Numbered from the stretch's first letter, positions 1 through 12,052 are shown. The stretch: DNA of 64,000 bases from Latrodectus hesperus (GCA_037975125.1 CM075862.1:45720277-45784276), one strand, 5' to 3'. Program-made: numbers and translations. Notes: a model not told the origin generated them from the letters alone.

Positions 1-1338
1 TATAGAATATGTTTTGAATTAAAATTTAAAGTGAGCGAAATATTTGCATAAAAAAATAAATAAAAAAATTAAATTATTTTTTATTATACAAATTAGTGAC
101 CAAATGTAATTGATTGACAGAATTTAATTTGTATTGTGTTTTTAATTCGATATCATGTTCATTACTACCTTGGTAAATGGAAATATTATTAAGTAATATT
201 TATTGTGTGTTTAGTAGTTTTTTCTAAAAAGAACTAGGTTTAAAATCTCCGCATTATTTTACAAAAAAATATTTCTCCAACTGAACAATATTCTATGCAA
301 ATTTAAATTTAGATGATTCATTAGTAAATATTATTGATTTTCCTTCGGAGGATATTTTCAAGAACAGGTCTTAAAAAGCAATTACGAGATTTCTAGAAAT
401 ATTATGTGATAAAAACGGAATGTCAATTTAACAGAGCTAAAATTTTTTTTGTTCATAATTTTTTTAAAAAAAATAGGAATATTTATTTCTTATTTTTTAT
501 AAACGTAATTATTGGGATTTTTACTGAAAATATTAACTTTTCACTAGGGATGGCATAAAAAGTCGAAAGAAAACTAATTTGCCCTATTATCCAGGGAAAA
601 AAAAGAGCTAGGATTATAATCCCTGCAATATTTTACAGGAAAGTGTACTTTTTAAAAAGCAATACTCTTAATGCGACATTTTAGTACTTGAATTTATATT
701 TGTATTATTAGAACATTTATAGTCAGACAGTTGTTTCCCTAATTTTTCTCTACACGTCTTAGTTAAGAACAAGCATGTGTGATTCTTTTTATTGAAACAC
801 TATTATCTCCTGTTTTATTAGTTATGAAAGTGTTTTTTATACAGTAATTAATGCATATGAATTAAGATAAATATGAAAATTATTTATTTTCATATAATAA
901 TGACTTTTATTTTAAGTTTATATCTTAAAGAAAATAGGTTGCCTTAATATCTTAAAACATATTTGTAACAGAACTTAAACAGTATCTTTCAACAGTAATT
1001 TTTGTCAAGCAATAAAATGAATAAATATTATGCATAGATTTTCTATCACAAATATTACTAAAAAAGCACAACAAATAGCATATTTAAACTTAATATAATT
1101 CACTTTAAATAGTAATCACGCATATAACAAAATATTTAGAAAAATATACTATTAAAAATTTATTTATTTATTGAACAAGAATTAACAAATTTATAGCGAA
1201 ACACATCAATTTGATCAAAAATCTCAAAAATTAAATTGATAAGCTTTTCAATGACGTTTAGTTAGAAATTGATGAAAGTGTTTAAAATTATGAGCTTCCA
1301 AATTGACGAAAATCTATCATTAATTCGGACTAAAATCT
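1..1338. other. AT-rich unique DNA, no gene seen
   Basis: No reading frame of note, no tRNA-like box and no terminal repeat was seen. It is very AT-rich with short homopolymer runs, consistent with intergenic or intronic DNA. Confidence 0.6.
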
Positions 1339-1422
1339 CAAATAAATAAATAAATAAATAATATCTATATCAATCTATCTATCTATCTATATCTATCTAT
1401 CTAATCTATCTATCTATCAATC

Positions 1423-1519
<97 letters not shown>
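1339..1519. repeat. Compound microsatellite (AAAT)n-(TATC)n-(TA)n
   Basis: Three simple repeats run into each other: AAAT units (1339-1361), TATC/AATC units (about 1366-1427), then about 94 bp of alternating TA with a single C near 1492. Such compound tracts are typical of replication slippage. Confidence 0.97.
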
Positions 1520-3164
1520 AGCTTTTTTAATCAAAGAACACAATTGAGCAGATGTAAAATATGTTGCTCTCATTATTGAATATTAATAATTTTTACACTG
1601 GTTCGTTAATAAGTTAGAATATAATGGTTAATAGTCTCCCATTGATGTTTGGAATTTTGGCGAAAATGATGTCAACACAGAATTTGACATTGTTTCTTTC
1701 TCTGTCACTTGGCTTTGACTTAAAAATATAAAAACATGCAAAAAAAATACAAAAAATATATAAAAATATACATGATGATGTCTAAAAATAATCAGCAGAG
1801 TTTAGCTATTTCACATATAAAATACTGATAACCTTTAGTATATCGATGTGAAATCAACATTATTCTTTGTTACAAAATGGAAAACCTTTACCTTAAAGAG
1901 CTTTATACACCGAATAATTAATAAACATAGGTGCAACTAACACAAGTACACAAGTTAAGGATGCATGTTTAAGGAAAAATTTATGAACAAGAATATCCTA
2001 GTATTTAATTAACAAAGATTTTGAGAAAAAGGACTTTTTCTTTATATAGAAAGCTTACTATGGCCTTCTTGTATTACCTCGTTCGTGCCTTGGTGATGAA
2101 AGCACCATCCTCAAATTTAACACCCCTGTTGAATAACAAAAGGTTTTTGAGAGGTTTCTGTTTCTGGCTGCCATGCATTTTCAGTATATGTCCTTTATTT
2201 ATTTGCTTAAACGGTATACAGGTCACAAATGGATCTTCAAAAGTGCCTTACAATAGGTTGCAAACTGTTGATATACACATTACGTCACTTCAAATCACCT
2301 TTATAAGTATGTACCATTAAGATTTTGTGTCTTTACAGTGCTTTCCATATTCAATTATTATGTTTGCCACGACCCACAAATCATAATTTAGTTGTTTTGG
2401 TTATACATTAAACTCAAACTAATAAATTTTAAATCAATTATTATATCAATGGATGATTAAAAATTATGCTATAAAATCTTATCAATGTCTCATATTAGAA
2501 CTTTAATGTCCAAAGGATAATATTCCAGTTTTGCTTTAGCAATTATTGAACAATGAAAGACAGATATTGAGCTTCTATTTTTGTATGATTATCAGTTGGT
2601 TCACTGAAATTTTCACGTTTATTCCCCTTGTAACACAATTTTATTAACCAGCACCAGTGAAGATGTTCCAGGGTGCTAATAAACTGGTTATGAACATCTA
2701 ATAAGCTGGCTATGACCGTTTGAGAAGCTTCTAGTGGTAAGGTAGTTCGTTATGCAGTGTAAAATTATAAAACAAATTGTATTTAATTTTAAGAAGCAGC
2801 AATAATTCTGTATAAGAGCTACGAAAATATTACCATCTGTGTCAAGACGAGTATTATTTTGTTGCAGCATGCGTGGTGAGGATTGTGCTAGTTCCGTTAA
2901 GGACTTCATCATTTTGCATCGATACAAAATTACGTGATGGTTAGCAGCGTTTAGCAGCGATGGTCGGTAAAAATATCTGAAAACGATTACAATAACCTAT
3001 TCTAATATTGTCTCTTTTTAAAAGTAATTTCCAATTTTTCTGTATTTTTTCGCCGTTATTTTGTGCAACATAATTTTAGAGTTGAAGAAATGGGGAGTTC
3101 TAAGGTTAAAATTTTCAAAACATGGCCTTAGATTAAAAGGTATGATTCTAATGGGAAAAAAGTT
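1520..3164. other. AT-rich unique DNA, no gene seen
   Basis: Short open frames occur (for example a 99-codon frame at 2021-2320) but none resembles a known protein. Their composition matches the surrounding AT-rich sequence. No repeat family was recognised. Confidence 0.55.
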
Positions 3165-3172
3165 AGAAATTA

Positions 3173-3486
3173 TATATAAGTATGATATATTTCCCAAAGA
3201 GATATTTTGCCAAATCTAGAGACATTTGTTTTGATTATGGTGTTGCCAATTTGAGTTTTCGTTGCTTTTCTTATTTTTTTGTTGTTGTCAGGTTTGCTTT
3301 TTTTTTCCTCATGTTTTACGTTCTTTTAGCGTCCTATATAAGGTTTTTTTAAAGGGCAACAGTGTTTGAATTTTTTATTCAGCTTTTCAGAATTGGGCAA
3401 ATATTCATTCCAAAAACATGCGTTCAGCTTGCCGATGAACAAGAGTCTCAAAATCGCCAAATGAGGGGATGTATCCTACAAGTTTT
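3173..3486 (+). mobile_element. Unclassified TIR element (MITE-like), copy 1
   Basis: A 314-bp unit matches the units at 6343 and 8691 along its length: a start with AGTATGAT, then a block with 'CCAAATCTAG', a T-rich centre, then 'CGCCAA' and 'ATCCTAC' at the end. The two ends are imperfect inverted repeats of about 30 bp. The flanks AGAAATTA (3165-3172) and AGAAATTG (3487-3494) look like an 8-bp target duplication with one mismatch. It has no coding capacity, so it is probably a non-autonomous DNA transposon. The 8-bp duplication and GG-like ends in the sister copies would fit the Merlin or hAT superfamilies. That assignment is inference. Confidence 0.72.
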
Positions 3487-3512
3487 AGAAATTGTTATAC
3501 TCATTTATAAAA

Positions 3513-3782
3513 CATTCAGGATTTGACACAGATGCCGTATTATACAGGATGCCAAATTTCGAGCTTGGCGATTTTTTTGACTGATTTTCTTATGTATCTG
3601 GCAACCTCATTTTTATTACGCCATAGATTTGGAGACATATTATAATTATGGAGAAAATTCTATTTTGGAAACCCTAGTATTTATGTCATCGCGCATCTCA
3701 AAATCCGTCACCTTGGCAACATTTCTCCATAACCAAAAAAATTCAGAATTTGACATCCTGGATTATACAGTGTCTGTACCTG
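3513..3782. repeat. Pair of imperfect direct repeats ~235 bp apart
   Basis: ATTCAGGATTTGACA...TTATACAG near 3513-3548 recurs as ATTCAGAATTTGACA...TTATACAG near 3748-3781. The intervening sequence has above-average GC and CGCC/GGCAAC motifs. This may be a further worn mobile element adjoining the TIR element, but I could not find its ends. Confidence 0.45.
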
Positions 3783-3799
3783 GGAAATTACTTTTTCAA

Positions 3800-5335
3800 T
3801 ATAAGCAATTCTCTGTCTTGTGTGGAAACATCAGCATTTCCTCGACCAATTCTACAGAATCATACATAATTATGAACATTGTTATATGTCTATACAATAG
3901 CTAAAGTAGATACTGAAGAGTTTCTAACATATTTTTTCCCTTTTCTTATGTGAATGGTGTATTAAATTCCAGAAGAACATCTTAGCCTTATTCATGCAGC
4001 AAATGAGCCTTAGCAATTTAATTATTTGGAGTGTGTATACAATTTGGCTAGAAATGGCTTAACGTCTTATTACTTCTGTTTAAGAAAAACCAGAGTTATG
4101 GTTCAATAAAATCCTTTTTTAATGAACATTATGTTCAGTAATTTCCTAAAATATTTACAACATATTTATTAATAATTCTAAATTTCCATTGTGATCGAAA
4201 TACGAGAAAGGACGGCTAATAAAGTGTGAATGAGTTTCAGCCAATTAGTGATGACTCAGACTATGAAAATGCATGACAGTTATAAAAATTGAGCTTTATA
4301 ACAACAATTTTCAATTATAATAATATACATAAAATAATATAATAAATTAAATAATTTTTATATGCTGAGATAAATTTAAAATCATTATAATTTTACAAAA
4401 AATGAGAAAAAATTCATTTATTGCTGTTGTATTTTAAAACATCAAACTGATAATTACTTTTTAATTAGAGTTATTTAATATTATAATAAAAATAAAAAAA
4501 AACAAGAAAGGATTTTGGAAATTAAAATATAAGGTTTAAAAACATTTTTCTAAGTGCCTGAATACATAATATATAGTGCTTATAAATATTAGACAATCAA
4601 GTTAAAAATCTTATCAAGTATCACTTTCAGCTGTAAAGCCATGTTTATCAATATTATTTTTTATTTTCTACAAGTACTTGAAATTCACTGTCATATTTTT
4701 AAATGCATGAAAATATTTAATTTGCTTAGCTTATGATTCACATTACGTTTAGTATTATTAAAAATTATGAATCGTAATAAAAAAAATGTCAAAGACAAGT
4801 TTATATAGCAGCAAAATTTCAATATTATTTTATCTGCTATTGGCATTTATAAGCCAAACTTATAATTACCGATGATAAGTAAATTAATATTGATACGATT
4901 GAGAAAATAATTAGAAATAATATTTATATATATTGTAGAATACGAAGTGATTTAAATTTGTTTGGGAAAGGATATGTTGTTTAAAATTATGGAATTAAAA
5001 CTATAAGTCATAGTTTTCATTAGTTCTATTCTAAAATTTATGAATTAGGATAAGTAGATGTTCTAAAAATCCAGCGCATTGCTCTCTTCACTTACTTAAT
5101 TACTCGTGGATCCAAATCCTCTTGAAAACTAGGATGTTTGCAGTTGTTCAGAATCTCGTATAAATCATAATCCCTGTTAAAATCAACTATCGTTCGCAAA
5201 AATTTGAATATATAGCAATAATTCAAATTATAGAATGGCAATTAGAATGTATGTATGTAAGTTTAATGGAATTTATTATTACTCTTATAAACTAATAAAG
5301 TTCGTTTGCACTTAAATGAATTTAATTTAATTAAT
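3800..5335. other. AT-rich unique DNA, no gene seen
   Basis: No supported coding region, RNA gene or repeat was seen in this stretch. Confidence 0.6.
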
Positions 5336-5339
5336 TAAT

Positions 5340-5498
5340 CATAGAGGTATTATTTAACACTAAGGATGTATCCACCACGACATGTTTTACGTCCTCAGCC
5401 ACCATTATCGAAGATCTTTGATTGGCCCAGGATTCGAACTCAAACCAACGAGGGACGAAAGTGAATGAGCACCAAGACCAACCACCTAACCCGGGCCC
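5340..5498 (-). mobile_element. tRNA-derived SINE (family 4)
   Basis: On the minus strand positions 5498-5424 form a tRNA-like head. The 5' GGCCCGG can pair with the closing CCTGGGCC, there is an A-box-like TTAGGTGGTTGG, and a B box GAGTTCGAATCC. The sequence continues past the would-be tRNA 3' end into an unrelated body ending near 5340, so it is a SINE rather than a tRNA gene. A 96-codon open frame overlapping it is incidental. Confidence 0.68.
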
Positions 5499-5544
5499 AT
5501 GATAATAATAATAATAATAATAATAATAATTATTATTATTATTG
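5499..5544. repeat. Palindromic (AAT)n(ATT)n microsatellite
   Basis: Several AAT units switch directly to ATT units, making a self-complementary simple repeat immediately upstream of the SINE head. Confidence 0.9.
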
Positions 5545-5619
5545 TCCCCGCGGTTTCGTTGTTGATTTGAATTTAATTCCAAACCCAACAAAAGATCCGC
5601 CGTGTTCACAAATGGTGAC

Positions 5620-6334
5620 AAAATTTTAATGGATTTTTCATTTCATTCGAGACAGACATTTTCAGTTCAAATTCAAATATATATTCAGAGTAGAAAAAAA
5701 TAAAAGTTTTATTTGTAAAGATATAAAATTTCAACAATCTTTTTATCATAATTCAGAATTTTTCACATTAGCGATTTTTAAAATTAATTAAGCTCTGCTT
5801 TTTTTTAGAATGTTGCATCATGTTTTCCTACGTTATAATGCAATACGTTTTAAGAATTTTCAATACTTTTGTCTCTTTAAGAGATGACTAATATGCTACT
5901 AAAAGGATTTTGTTTGATTATGGCTGACGTCTTGTTATTTCTACACAGCCTGGATAATATTTGAAGTTAAATTTAAAATATTTTTACAGAGAACAAAAGA
6001 ATAAAAAGTATTATGTTTATACCAAAAATATTCTCTCTTGATATTCATCATGTATAGGTATTTATATGATAAATCTAAATCGTTAAATTAGATTTGTCTT
6101 ACTTTTTAGTGTTTACAATTAGTTTTATTCTACAAGAAACATGAATATTTTGTTTGAATATGCTACGTTTATCTAGGAAAATAATAATCTGCTTCCTTAT
6201 TGGAATACCAGAAAGAAATTATAATTGAAAACATGATTTTCTCAAAAAAAGCAGTTAAATAAAAAGCAAAAAAGGAAATTATAAAACACAAACACGAACT
6301 ATAAATTCGTTAGTTATTTTGATTATAAATATGA
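5620..6334. other. AT-rich unique DNA, no gene seen
   Basis: No gene, RNA or element ends recognised. Confidence 0.6.
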
Positions 6335-6342
6335 AATTTATT

Positions 6343-7435
6343 GGTGTAAGTATGATATTCCCCCACCCCAAGTAAATTCTCGCCAAATCTAGCGTTCTTT
6401 GTTTTGATTATCCTGCTGTCAATTTTAGTTTTTGTTATTTTTTAGATGTTATTGTCTCCAGATTTAGTTTTTCTCTTGTTTTACATCATTTTTACGTCAT
6501 ATATATGGTTCTTTTCAGTGGCAACCGCATTTGAAATTTTCGTTTTATTTTCAATTCGAAATGTTTTTTCTGCATTTGTTGTTGTGTTTCGTTGTCGCCA
6601 GCGTCCAGACATCGTAAACTGTTCTTATTTCCAATTTCTTTTTGTTTATTTATTATTAACTTTTTCTTACATATTTTTGTTAATTTATTATTATATTTTT
6701 CTTATACATTTTTCCATAATATCACCGAGCATATTCGACACGTGAGCTTGACATCATATCAAGTAAGTCCATTATTGCTATTTACTAATCTCTATGGCGA
6801 GGCCTCCGTTAATTTAGCTCCTCTCACTTTCACGGAGATTCACTCCAAGGAAAAAATTAAGAACAGGAAGACTTGAATTGTCCCTCCGGTACATTACTGG
6901 TACCAAAGTTCACGTCCCGGAGGCTCCCTGACCAACGACTTAAGTCGTCTGAAACAAACTATTCTCGCCCGATTAAAACCCTAAAATTAAGCCCTCGACA
7001 TCTTAAAACCCTAAAATTTTCTGAGGTTTTCCGAACCTTTGAAACCTGTACCAACTGCTCTACCGAGCAAGCTTCGCCTGAATATATCCTTGAGTGCCTA
7101 GAGCTCTCTAGGCAGGACTTCGTTGACGACCATCTTCTGGTTTTAGATTATCCAATTGGCTTAGCACTGCTGGCCTTTGGAGGCATGCAACAACAACAAT
7201 AACTAATCTCTTTTACCGACTGTTTTAAAGAGAAGGCAAACGCAACAAAAAAATTTAATCATTTTTAGTAATACTTTTTTAGATTTTGTACACTATTATG
7301 TGATTTAAAATTTTCTAAAAAGCATATTTTGGGGACTTAGGAAAAATTACTTAGTTTAAAACCATGCACTTAACTTGGCTACGAAAAAAAGTCGCGAGGG
7401 TCGCCAATGGAGGGGGGAGAGATCTTACTAGTTCC
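6343..7435 (+). mobile_element. Unclassified TIR element, copy 2, split by a LINE insertion
   Basis: The left part (6343 to about 6580) matches the first two thirds of the units at 3173 and 8691. The right part (about 7350-7435), with 'GTCGCCAA' and 'CTTACTAGTTCC', matches their last 85 bp. The outer ends are inverted repeats of each other (GGTGTAAGTATGAT left, GGAACTAGTAAGAT when the right end is reversed). Possible 8-bp flanks are AATTTATT and AATTTCTG, an imperfect match. The middle is foreign sequence ending in a LINE 3' terminus. Confidence 0.68.
6780..7345 (+). pseudogene. 3' end of a non-LTR retrotransposon (ORF2 C-terminus)
   Basis: An open frame at 6873-7202 (109 codons) carries a cysteine-rich C-terminal signature: CTNC at about residue 60, then an acidic stretch and a second cysteine in 'YILECLEL', ending with 'LLVLDY'. 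This pattern (C-x2-C ... C followed by a short leucine-rich tail) is found after the RNase H region of many arthropod non-LTR ORF2 proteins. A related peptide (CTKC ... LLDC) lies at 30.4 kb on the other strand. A 16-bp direct repeat (TTAAAACCCTAAAATT) inside it breaks the similarity just before CTNC. The frame ends in a CAACAACAACAATAA tail at 7187-7201. No endonuclease or RT remains, so this is a severely 5'-truncated dead copy. Confidence 0.62.
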
Positions 7436-7443
7436 AATTTCTG

Positions 7444-8682
7444 ATTTTCTTTTATAAGTTTCAATCGATATTTTGAATGAGAACTTCAAATCATAGTAAA
7501 GGAATTGCCATTTCTTGTAATGTTTTGTCTATAATCATATCATTTTCTAGTGCATACTAAAAGTTAGCATTCATTTCGAAAGGAAAGACAAAAACAATTT
7601 TTACCAAGTTAAAAAAAAGCATTCTTAATATCTCTAAATTTCCATTTGTAATATAAATAGTAAAGTCTTATATGTTTACAAATCTAATTTATGTGCATTG
7701 TTATAAAAAAGTTACGCATGTGTTGTGGCTAATGTTAAAAGTGTTAAACTTGAGTAAAGAAATACAGTGATTTCAAATTAATGGATTTCATTTTCAGCAA
7801 ACACTATTTAATAGAACTACATAGTAGCCATGCTGATTTTGATGTCAGATTATACTTTGTATGCCATGTGTCAATATAATTTAAAAATAATTAAAAAATA
7901 ATCATAGATTTAACTTTAAACAAAATTATTTTTTCTCATTAGCAGCTTTTTAAATGAATGAAATCATTTAAAACGGATTTCTTTTATTCAAATCTTATGA
8001 ACCACTTCTGTAACACATTTTTAACTTATTTGTGGTCTACAAAAATTCTTTTACCACAGAAGAGTTGCGATTAAATATGATCAATATCACTAGACAAGTG
8101 AGGGAAATTAACACTGCAACTGAATTTTGGAGAATTTAATCTACTCCAATCAATTATTATTCAAAATTCATTTCAAAAATGATTTCAGCGAGCGAGAGAT
8201 GGAACATATGAAATGCTCCTCATTAAAAGGATCAATAAATTCACTGCCCTCTCCTCAGTTCGAATTGTGAGTATTTTTGGAAGCAATTAATTTTTATTGT
8301 GGAAGAGGGCTGTAATTTTGCACTATTGAGAATTCAGCTTGAAATGAAATGGCAAATGTTAGTTTTTGCTGAAATAGTTTTCTATAAGTTGCATATTTCA
8401 GCAAGTTTTAAAATTGCATTAAATGGGGGTTTTCATCTAAAAGAAAGTGAAAAGCTTACTGATGTTTCATTATAAAACAACATCAAAAAGAAAAGATAAC
8501 TTTAATATTGTTAATTTTCTGTCTAATTATAACATTTGAATTAAAAATTTTAAAAAGAAGAAAAAAAGAAATATTATCACATGCAAAATAATATACAGGT
8601 ATCAATTTTATTTTGATAAAATATTAAGCAATATATTTAAAGAAAAAAGTAATCCACATATAGTTTTATATACTCTTAAAAA
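7444..8682. other. AT-rich unique DNA, no gene seen
   Basis: Mostly AT-rich. The part around 8180-8340 is slightly less biased. No coding or RNA signal supported. Confidence 0.55.
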
Positions 8683-8690
8683 CTATTTTT

Positions 8691-9001
8691 GGTATTAGTA
8701 TGATATTTTCGCCACAAAAGATTTCTCGCCAAATCTAGCGTCCTTTGTTATAATTTTGTCGATTTTCGTTTGGTGTTGCAATTTTGAGATATTGTTGCTT
8801 TTCGGATTTTTTTTATTACCAGGTTTTGTTTTTTTCTCGTGTCTTACATCATTTTTGCTTCATATATATGGTTTATTAAGTGACAAATTTTTTGTTTATC
8901 GTTTCGATTCGGCGCTATCTCGTTCTAAAAACTTATGTTTGACTTGACGACGAAAAAAATAGAAAAGGTCGCCAATTTGGTGAATAAATCCTACTAGTTC
9001 C
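8691..9001 (+). mobile_element. Unclassified TIR element (MITE-like), copy 3
   Basis: A 311-bp copy of the family also at 3173 and 6343. The left end GGTATTAGTATGAT and the reversed right end GGAACTAGTAGGAT form imperfect inverted repeats, extending to CGCCA/CACCA. Flanks CTATTTTT (8683-8690) and TTATTTTC (9002-9009) agree at 6 of 8 positions, in line with an old 8-bp target duplication. The 63-codon frame inside is not a known protein. Confidence 0.72.
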
Positions 9002-9009
9002 TTATTTTC

Positions 9010-10697
9010 AATGAAATATAATGTACTCTATATTTACATTTGTTATTGTGCTTTTAACATTTGATTCATAATTTTATATAATTTAAACGATTTTTATTCG
9101 TTATATATCTGTATTCTTATTTATATCATTAAATATAGTCTTCTTTAAACTTGATCAAAGCATAATGTTGATGCCTAATAAATGGCATCTTTTTCTCCAC
9201 ATATCCCCTCCAGAAGAAAGTTATGAAGTTGTCACCTATTAAAGTGGACAGAAGCTATTAAAATAATACTCGTATTTAAAACATCACATCATTTTACGAT
9301 AGTTGAATGCTTTTTATCAAAATTAAAATGATACGAATTTAGTTGAAACTTTATAATTTGAAATTATGAAAACTCTTATATTTTTATGAATCAATTTCAA
9401 ATGATTATTTTTATTGTTAAATTTTAAACAAAACTTAAATAAAAAAAGTATATTACTTTTACTGTCAATATTTTGTATAAAAAATTCGATAGATTTGTGA
9501 TACTTAAAGAATTCAAAAATTATTTCATACTAGAATGGGTACTTATGTCTATCATTTAATATTAAGGACATATCGTATCATATTTAAGGTCTTATGATCT
9601 ATGGTTAGCTTAAAATTAAAACTAGGAGTTACTTCGAAATTATGATTAACATTCTAAACAATGTTTAAATGAAGTTTGCAGTTAATTTGAAACATAATTA
9701 TTGATTAGGACTATACCGTAATGCAATTAATTTCAGAATTCAACACCAGCAGACAAACCTAATATACTTAGACAAAATATATATAAACCAAATGTAGCAG
9801 AAAATAAATATATAAATGCATCGCCCCATGTACGAACGCGTGATTGACTATTGAGACATCACTCAAAGTTTGGCAAAGTGTTAAAATACCATTAGCGCAT
9901 GGCCACAGGTGGTATTTTATCATTAATTTTGCGCATCACGTGCTTCTGTAATACCTGCATAGAATGTGCGAAAGTATTAAGAAAGAATCAATTCCACTTA
10001 ATCGATAGTTTAAAAATTGCAAGTCTGGAACTACGATTAAATAAAGAATATATCTCATAATAAAATGTATATAAATATCTATATAAATAAAATCCTTTCT
10101 CTGATTTTAAGAGGAAATATTTTACAATGATTGTTATACCAATTATGAAAATACATTACAGAAACTGCATAGGTTGATGTAAATGTTCCTTATATAATCG
10201 CATTTCTTTGCAAATATGATTGGGTGGTTGTTATTACAAATAGTAAAGCTCTAGTGTGGTCATTACGCGATAATCTAGAAAGAAATTGCTCTCCCTCCCA
10301 TGGAATAATATTTTAAGTATTTTAAAAAGAATTTTTCAACACTGATTGTTCTTACTGAATTTTTTCCAGATTCTAGTCCAAATATTTTATTTAGGAAATC
10401 TGATAAAACCTATTGTACCTAATATAGGGCTTATAATTGCTTATGAATCAAATATAAATGTCATGAAAAATGTATATTATTAAAACTAAGTAAAAGTAAT
10501 CGCCATATTAGTGACATATTTTGGCATGAAACCACATTTGTTAATTATTAATAGTGATTTTGTGAAGCATATGCACAGTAAGTTCTACAAAATATATCAG
10601 TTACGTGCTCAGCTGTACGTAAACTTAATAAAACATGATAATTACAAATAGACCGACAGCAGCCATTATTAATAATATAATATTTGAAAATGAAAAA
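9010..10697. other. Unique DNA with a small hairpin and a balanced-composition patch
   Basis: Mostly AT-rich. Around 9815-9990 the composition is more balanced and includes a 10-bp perfect inverted repeat, TAAAATACCA (9882-9891) and TGGTATTTTA (9910-9919), with an 18-nt loop. No coding signal. Confidence 0.5.
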
Positions 10698-10699
10698 TA

Positions 10700-11431
10700 C
10701 ACAGTCCTATCACATCAATGTGACTACCACGTACTTTTAATAATCAATCATAGAAGCTAGTTGGAAGCACAGTGCATCTGAGCGTATATAAAGTGTGTGT
10801 GAGGGTTTTTAAAACCTTGCCATAGTTGGGTTTCAGAAACGAAGAGGATTATCCGACGTCCAAAAGGTCATATCATTAGCTTTCGACCCAAGGATAGAAG
10901 CATTTCAGTAACGCTAAGTATGTGAACTGCTCGCTTGCCACCATGGTAAAAGTATATCGTGCATTGCATAGTGAGACTCTCCAATATTAGCAACGGGGAA
11001 AATGGGGTGCACGACGGATCATAGATGACGGAGGTGAACGACAGCAACAGAGTGAATAAATGTGATAACGTTGAGCAGTTGACCACCCAGATGAATCGTG
11101 GGGCTATGAACAGAGTCTCCCAGCTACTGCTAGAAAACATTAATGTGTATGGGCCTCCGAACCAGACGCCTGGTTCATGCACATAGGCAAACTGCTGTTC
11201 ATCAGTGGCAAAAGCTGGAATTTGTCCGCGAGCACAGGAATTGGACATCCACTGTCTGGGTTTTCCGTTGAATCACATTTTATGTTCCATAGAGCAGATA
11301 CAATGTCGATTCTCTAACAGAAAATTCTGTGTAAACCATTGCTAGAACGGTCCCAGCTAGAGGTAGGAGCATTATGGTCTGGGGTTATTCTGACCTTTGA
11401 CAGGTTGTCACATTAATTTAACTCCACTGTG
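10700..11431 (+). mobile_element. Decayed Tc1-like DNA transposon, both ends present
   Basis: A 732-bp element bounded by TA at 10698-10699 and 11432-11433, the TA target duplication of Tc1/mariner elements. The ends are inverted repeats: CACAGT...AATGTGACTACC on the left and, reversed, CACAGT...AATGTGACAACC on the right. The plus strand still encodes recognisable transposase fragments in broken frames: 'IIRRPK'-like near 10850, 'REHRNWT' near 11230 and 'RGRSIMVWG' near 11370. These are the Tc1 landmarks before and inside the DDE domain. Stops and frameshifts are many and the C-terminal third is missing, so it is inactive. An open 126-codon frame on the opposite strand is an antisense shadow. 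Confidence 0.82.
10830..11400 (+). pseudogene. Tc1-like transposase remnant
   Basis: Coding remnant inside the element at 10700-11431. Conserved blocks appear in order but in more than one frame: a DNA-binding-domain trace (RRPKGH), the linker 'HRQTAVHQWQ', the block 'REHRNWT', and 'MVWG' with the upstream glycine-rich turn. The second and third catalytic acidic residues lie in the part lost before the right terminal repeat. In the family the intact protein is about 340 residues. Confidence 0.72.
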
Positions 11432-11433
11432 TA

Positions 11434-12002
11434 TGTTTCGTTTGCTTGCTCTTGTTGTTTTGCGTGTCGTGGTTTTATTTTTCTCTATGTACATATGCAA
11501 GAATGAGTGTCTAAAAAGTAACCGGTTATACTCATTACATACACTAACTAAACTCACACTCAGTTAAAATAAATTCAAAAATAAGTAATGATGTTTGCTA
11601 AAATTCCTCATAATAGGTTTCCTTGTGAAACCATCCGTATAAAAGAGTGTGTACATTCATTTAATTAATTATCATAATAGACTTAACAAATTAAATGGAA
11701 TCAATAGCGATATGTTTTTAATCATTAAATTGTTTTCATACACATAAATTGTCTTTAGTACCTCATCACATAAAAGAAAAAAATAAGTTTTCTTTAATAT
11801 TATCTAGTACTTTTGTTCACTTTATTTTGCCAGATGCTTTTACTTAATACCTAGAAATTTTGCATTTTTAATTATTATAAAAGAGAAAGTATACTTTTTA
11901 CGTTTGATGAATACGAAGCAGCGTATATTATAATATTCATATGAAGCAAATGCAATATAATATTCGATTTTTAATTGCTGTAATTATACTAAAGAGAAAG
12001 TT
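11434..12002. other. AT-rich unique DNA, no gene seen
   Basis: Nothing supported beyond AT-rich sequence. Confidence 0.6.
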
Positions 12003-12052
12003 ACACACACACATATATATATACATACAAATACATATATACTTACATCTGC
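12003..12052. repeat. Short imperfect CA/TA repeat
   Basis: ACACACACATATATATATAC followed by imperfect ATACA units. Confidence 0.8.

Noticed and set aside
1339..1519. Regular repeats as a possible CRISPR array
   Set aside because: Simple tetranucleotide and dinucleotide slippage repeats without unique spacers in a eukaryotic sequence.
2021..2320. 99-codon plus-strand frame with hydrophobic segment
   Set aside because: No family resemblance, no splice context, composition like the AT-rich background.
5331..5621. 96-codon minus-strand frame with poly-Tyr/Asn
   Set aside because: It overlaps the AAT/ATT microsatellite and SINE head; no protein similarity.
6446..6876. Two overlapping hydrophobic frames (99 and 94 codons)
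   Set aside because: They lie across the T-rich interior of the TIR element and the start of the LINE fragment; Phe/Tyr/Ile-rich because of T-rich DNA.
10868..11248. 126-codon minus-strand open frame
   Set aside because: It is antisense to the Tc1-like transposase remnant on the plus strand, whose conserved blocks explain the sequence.
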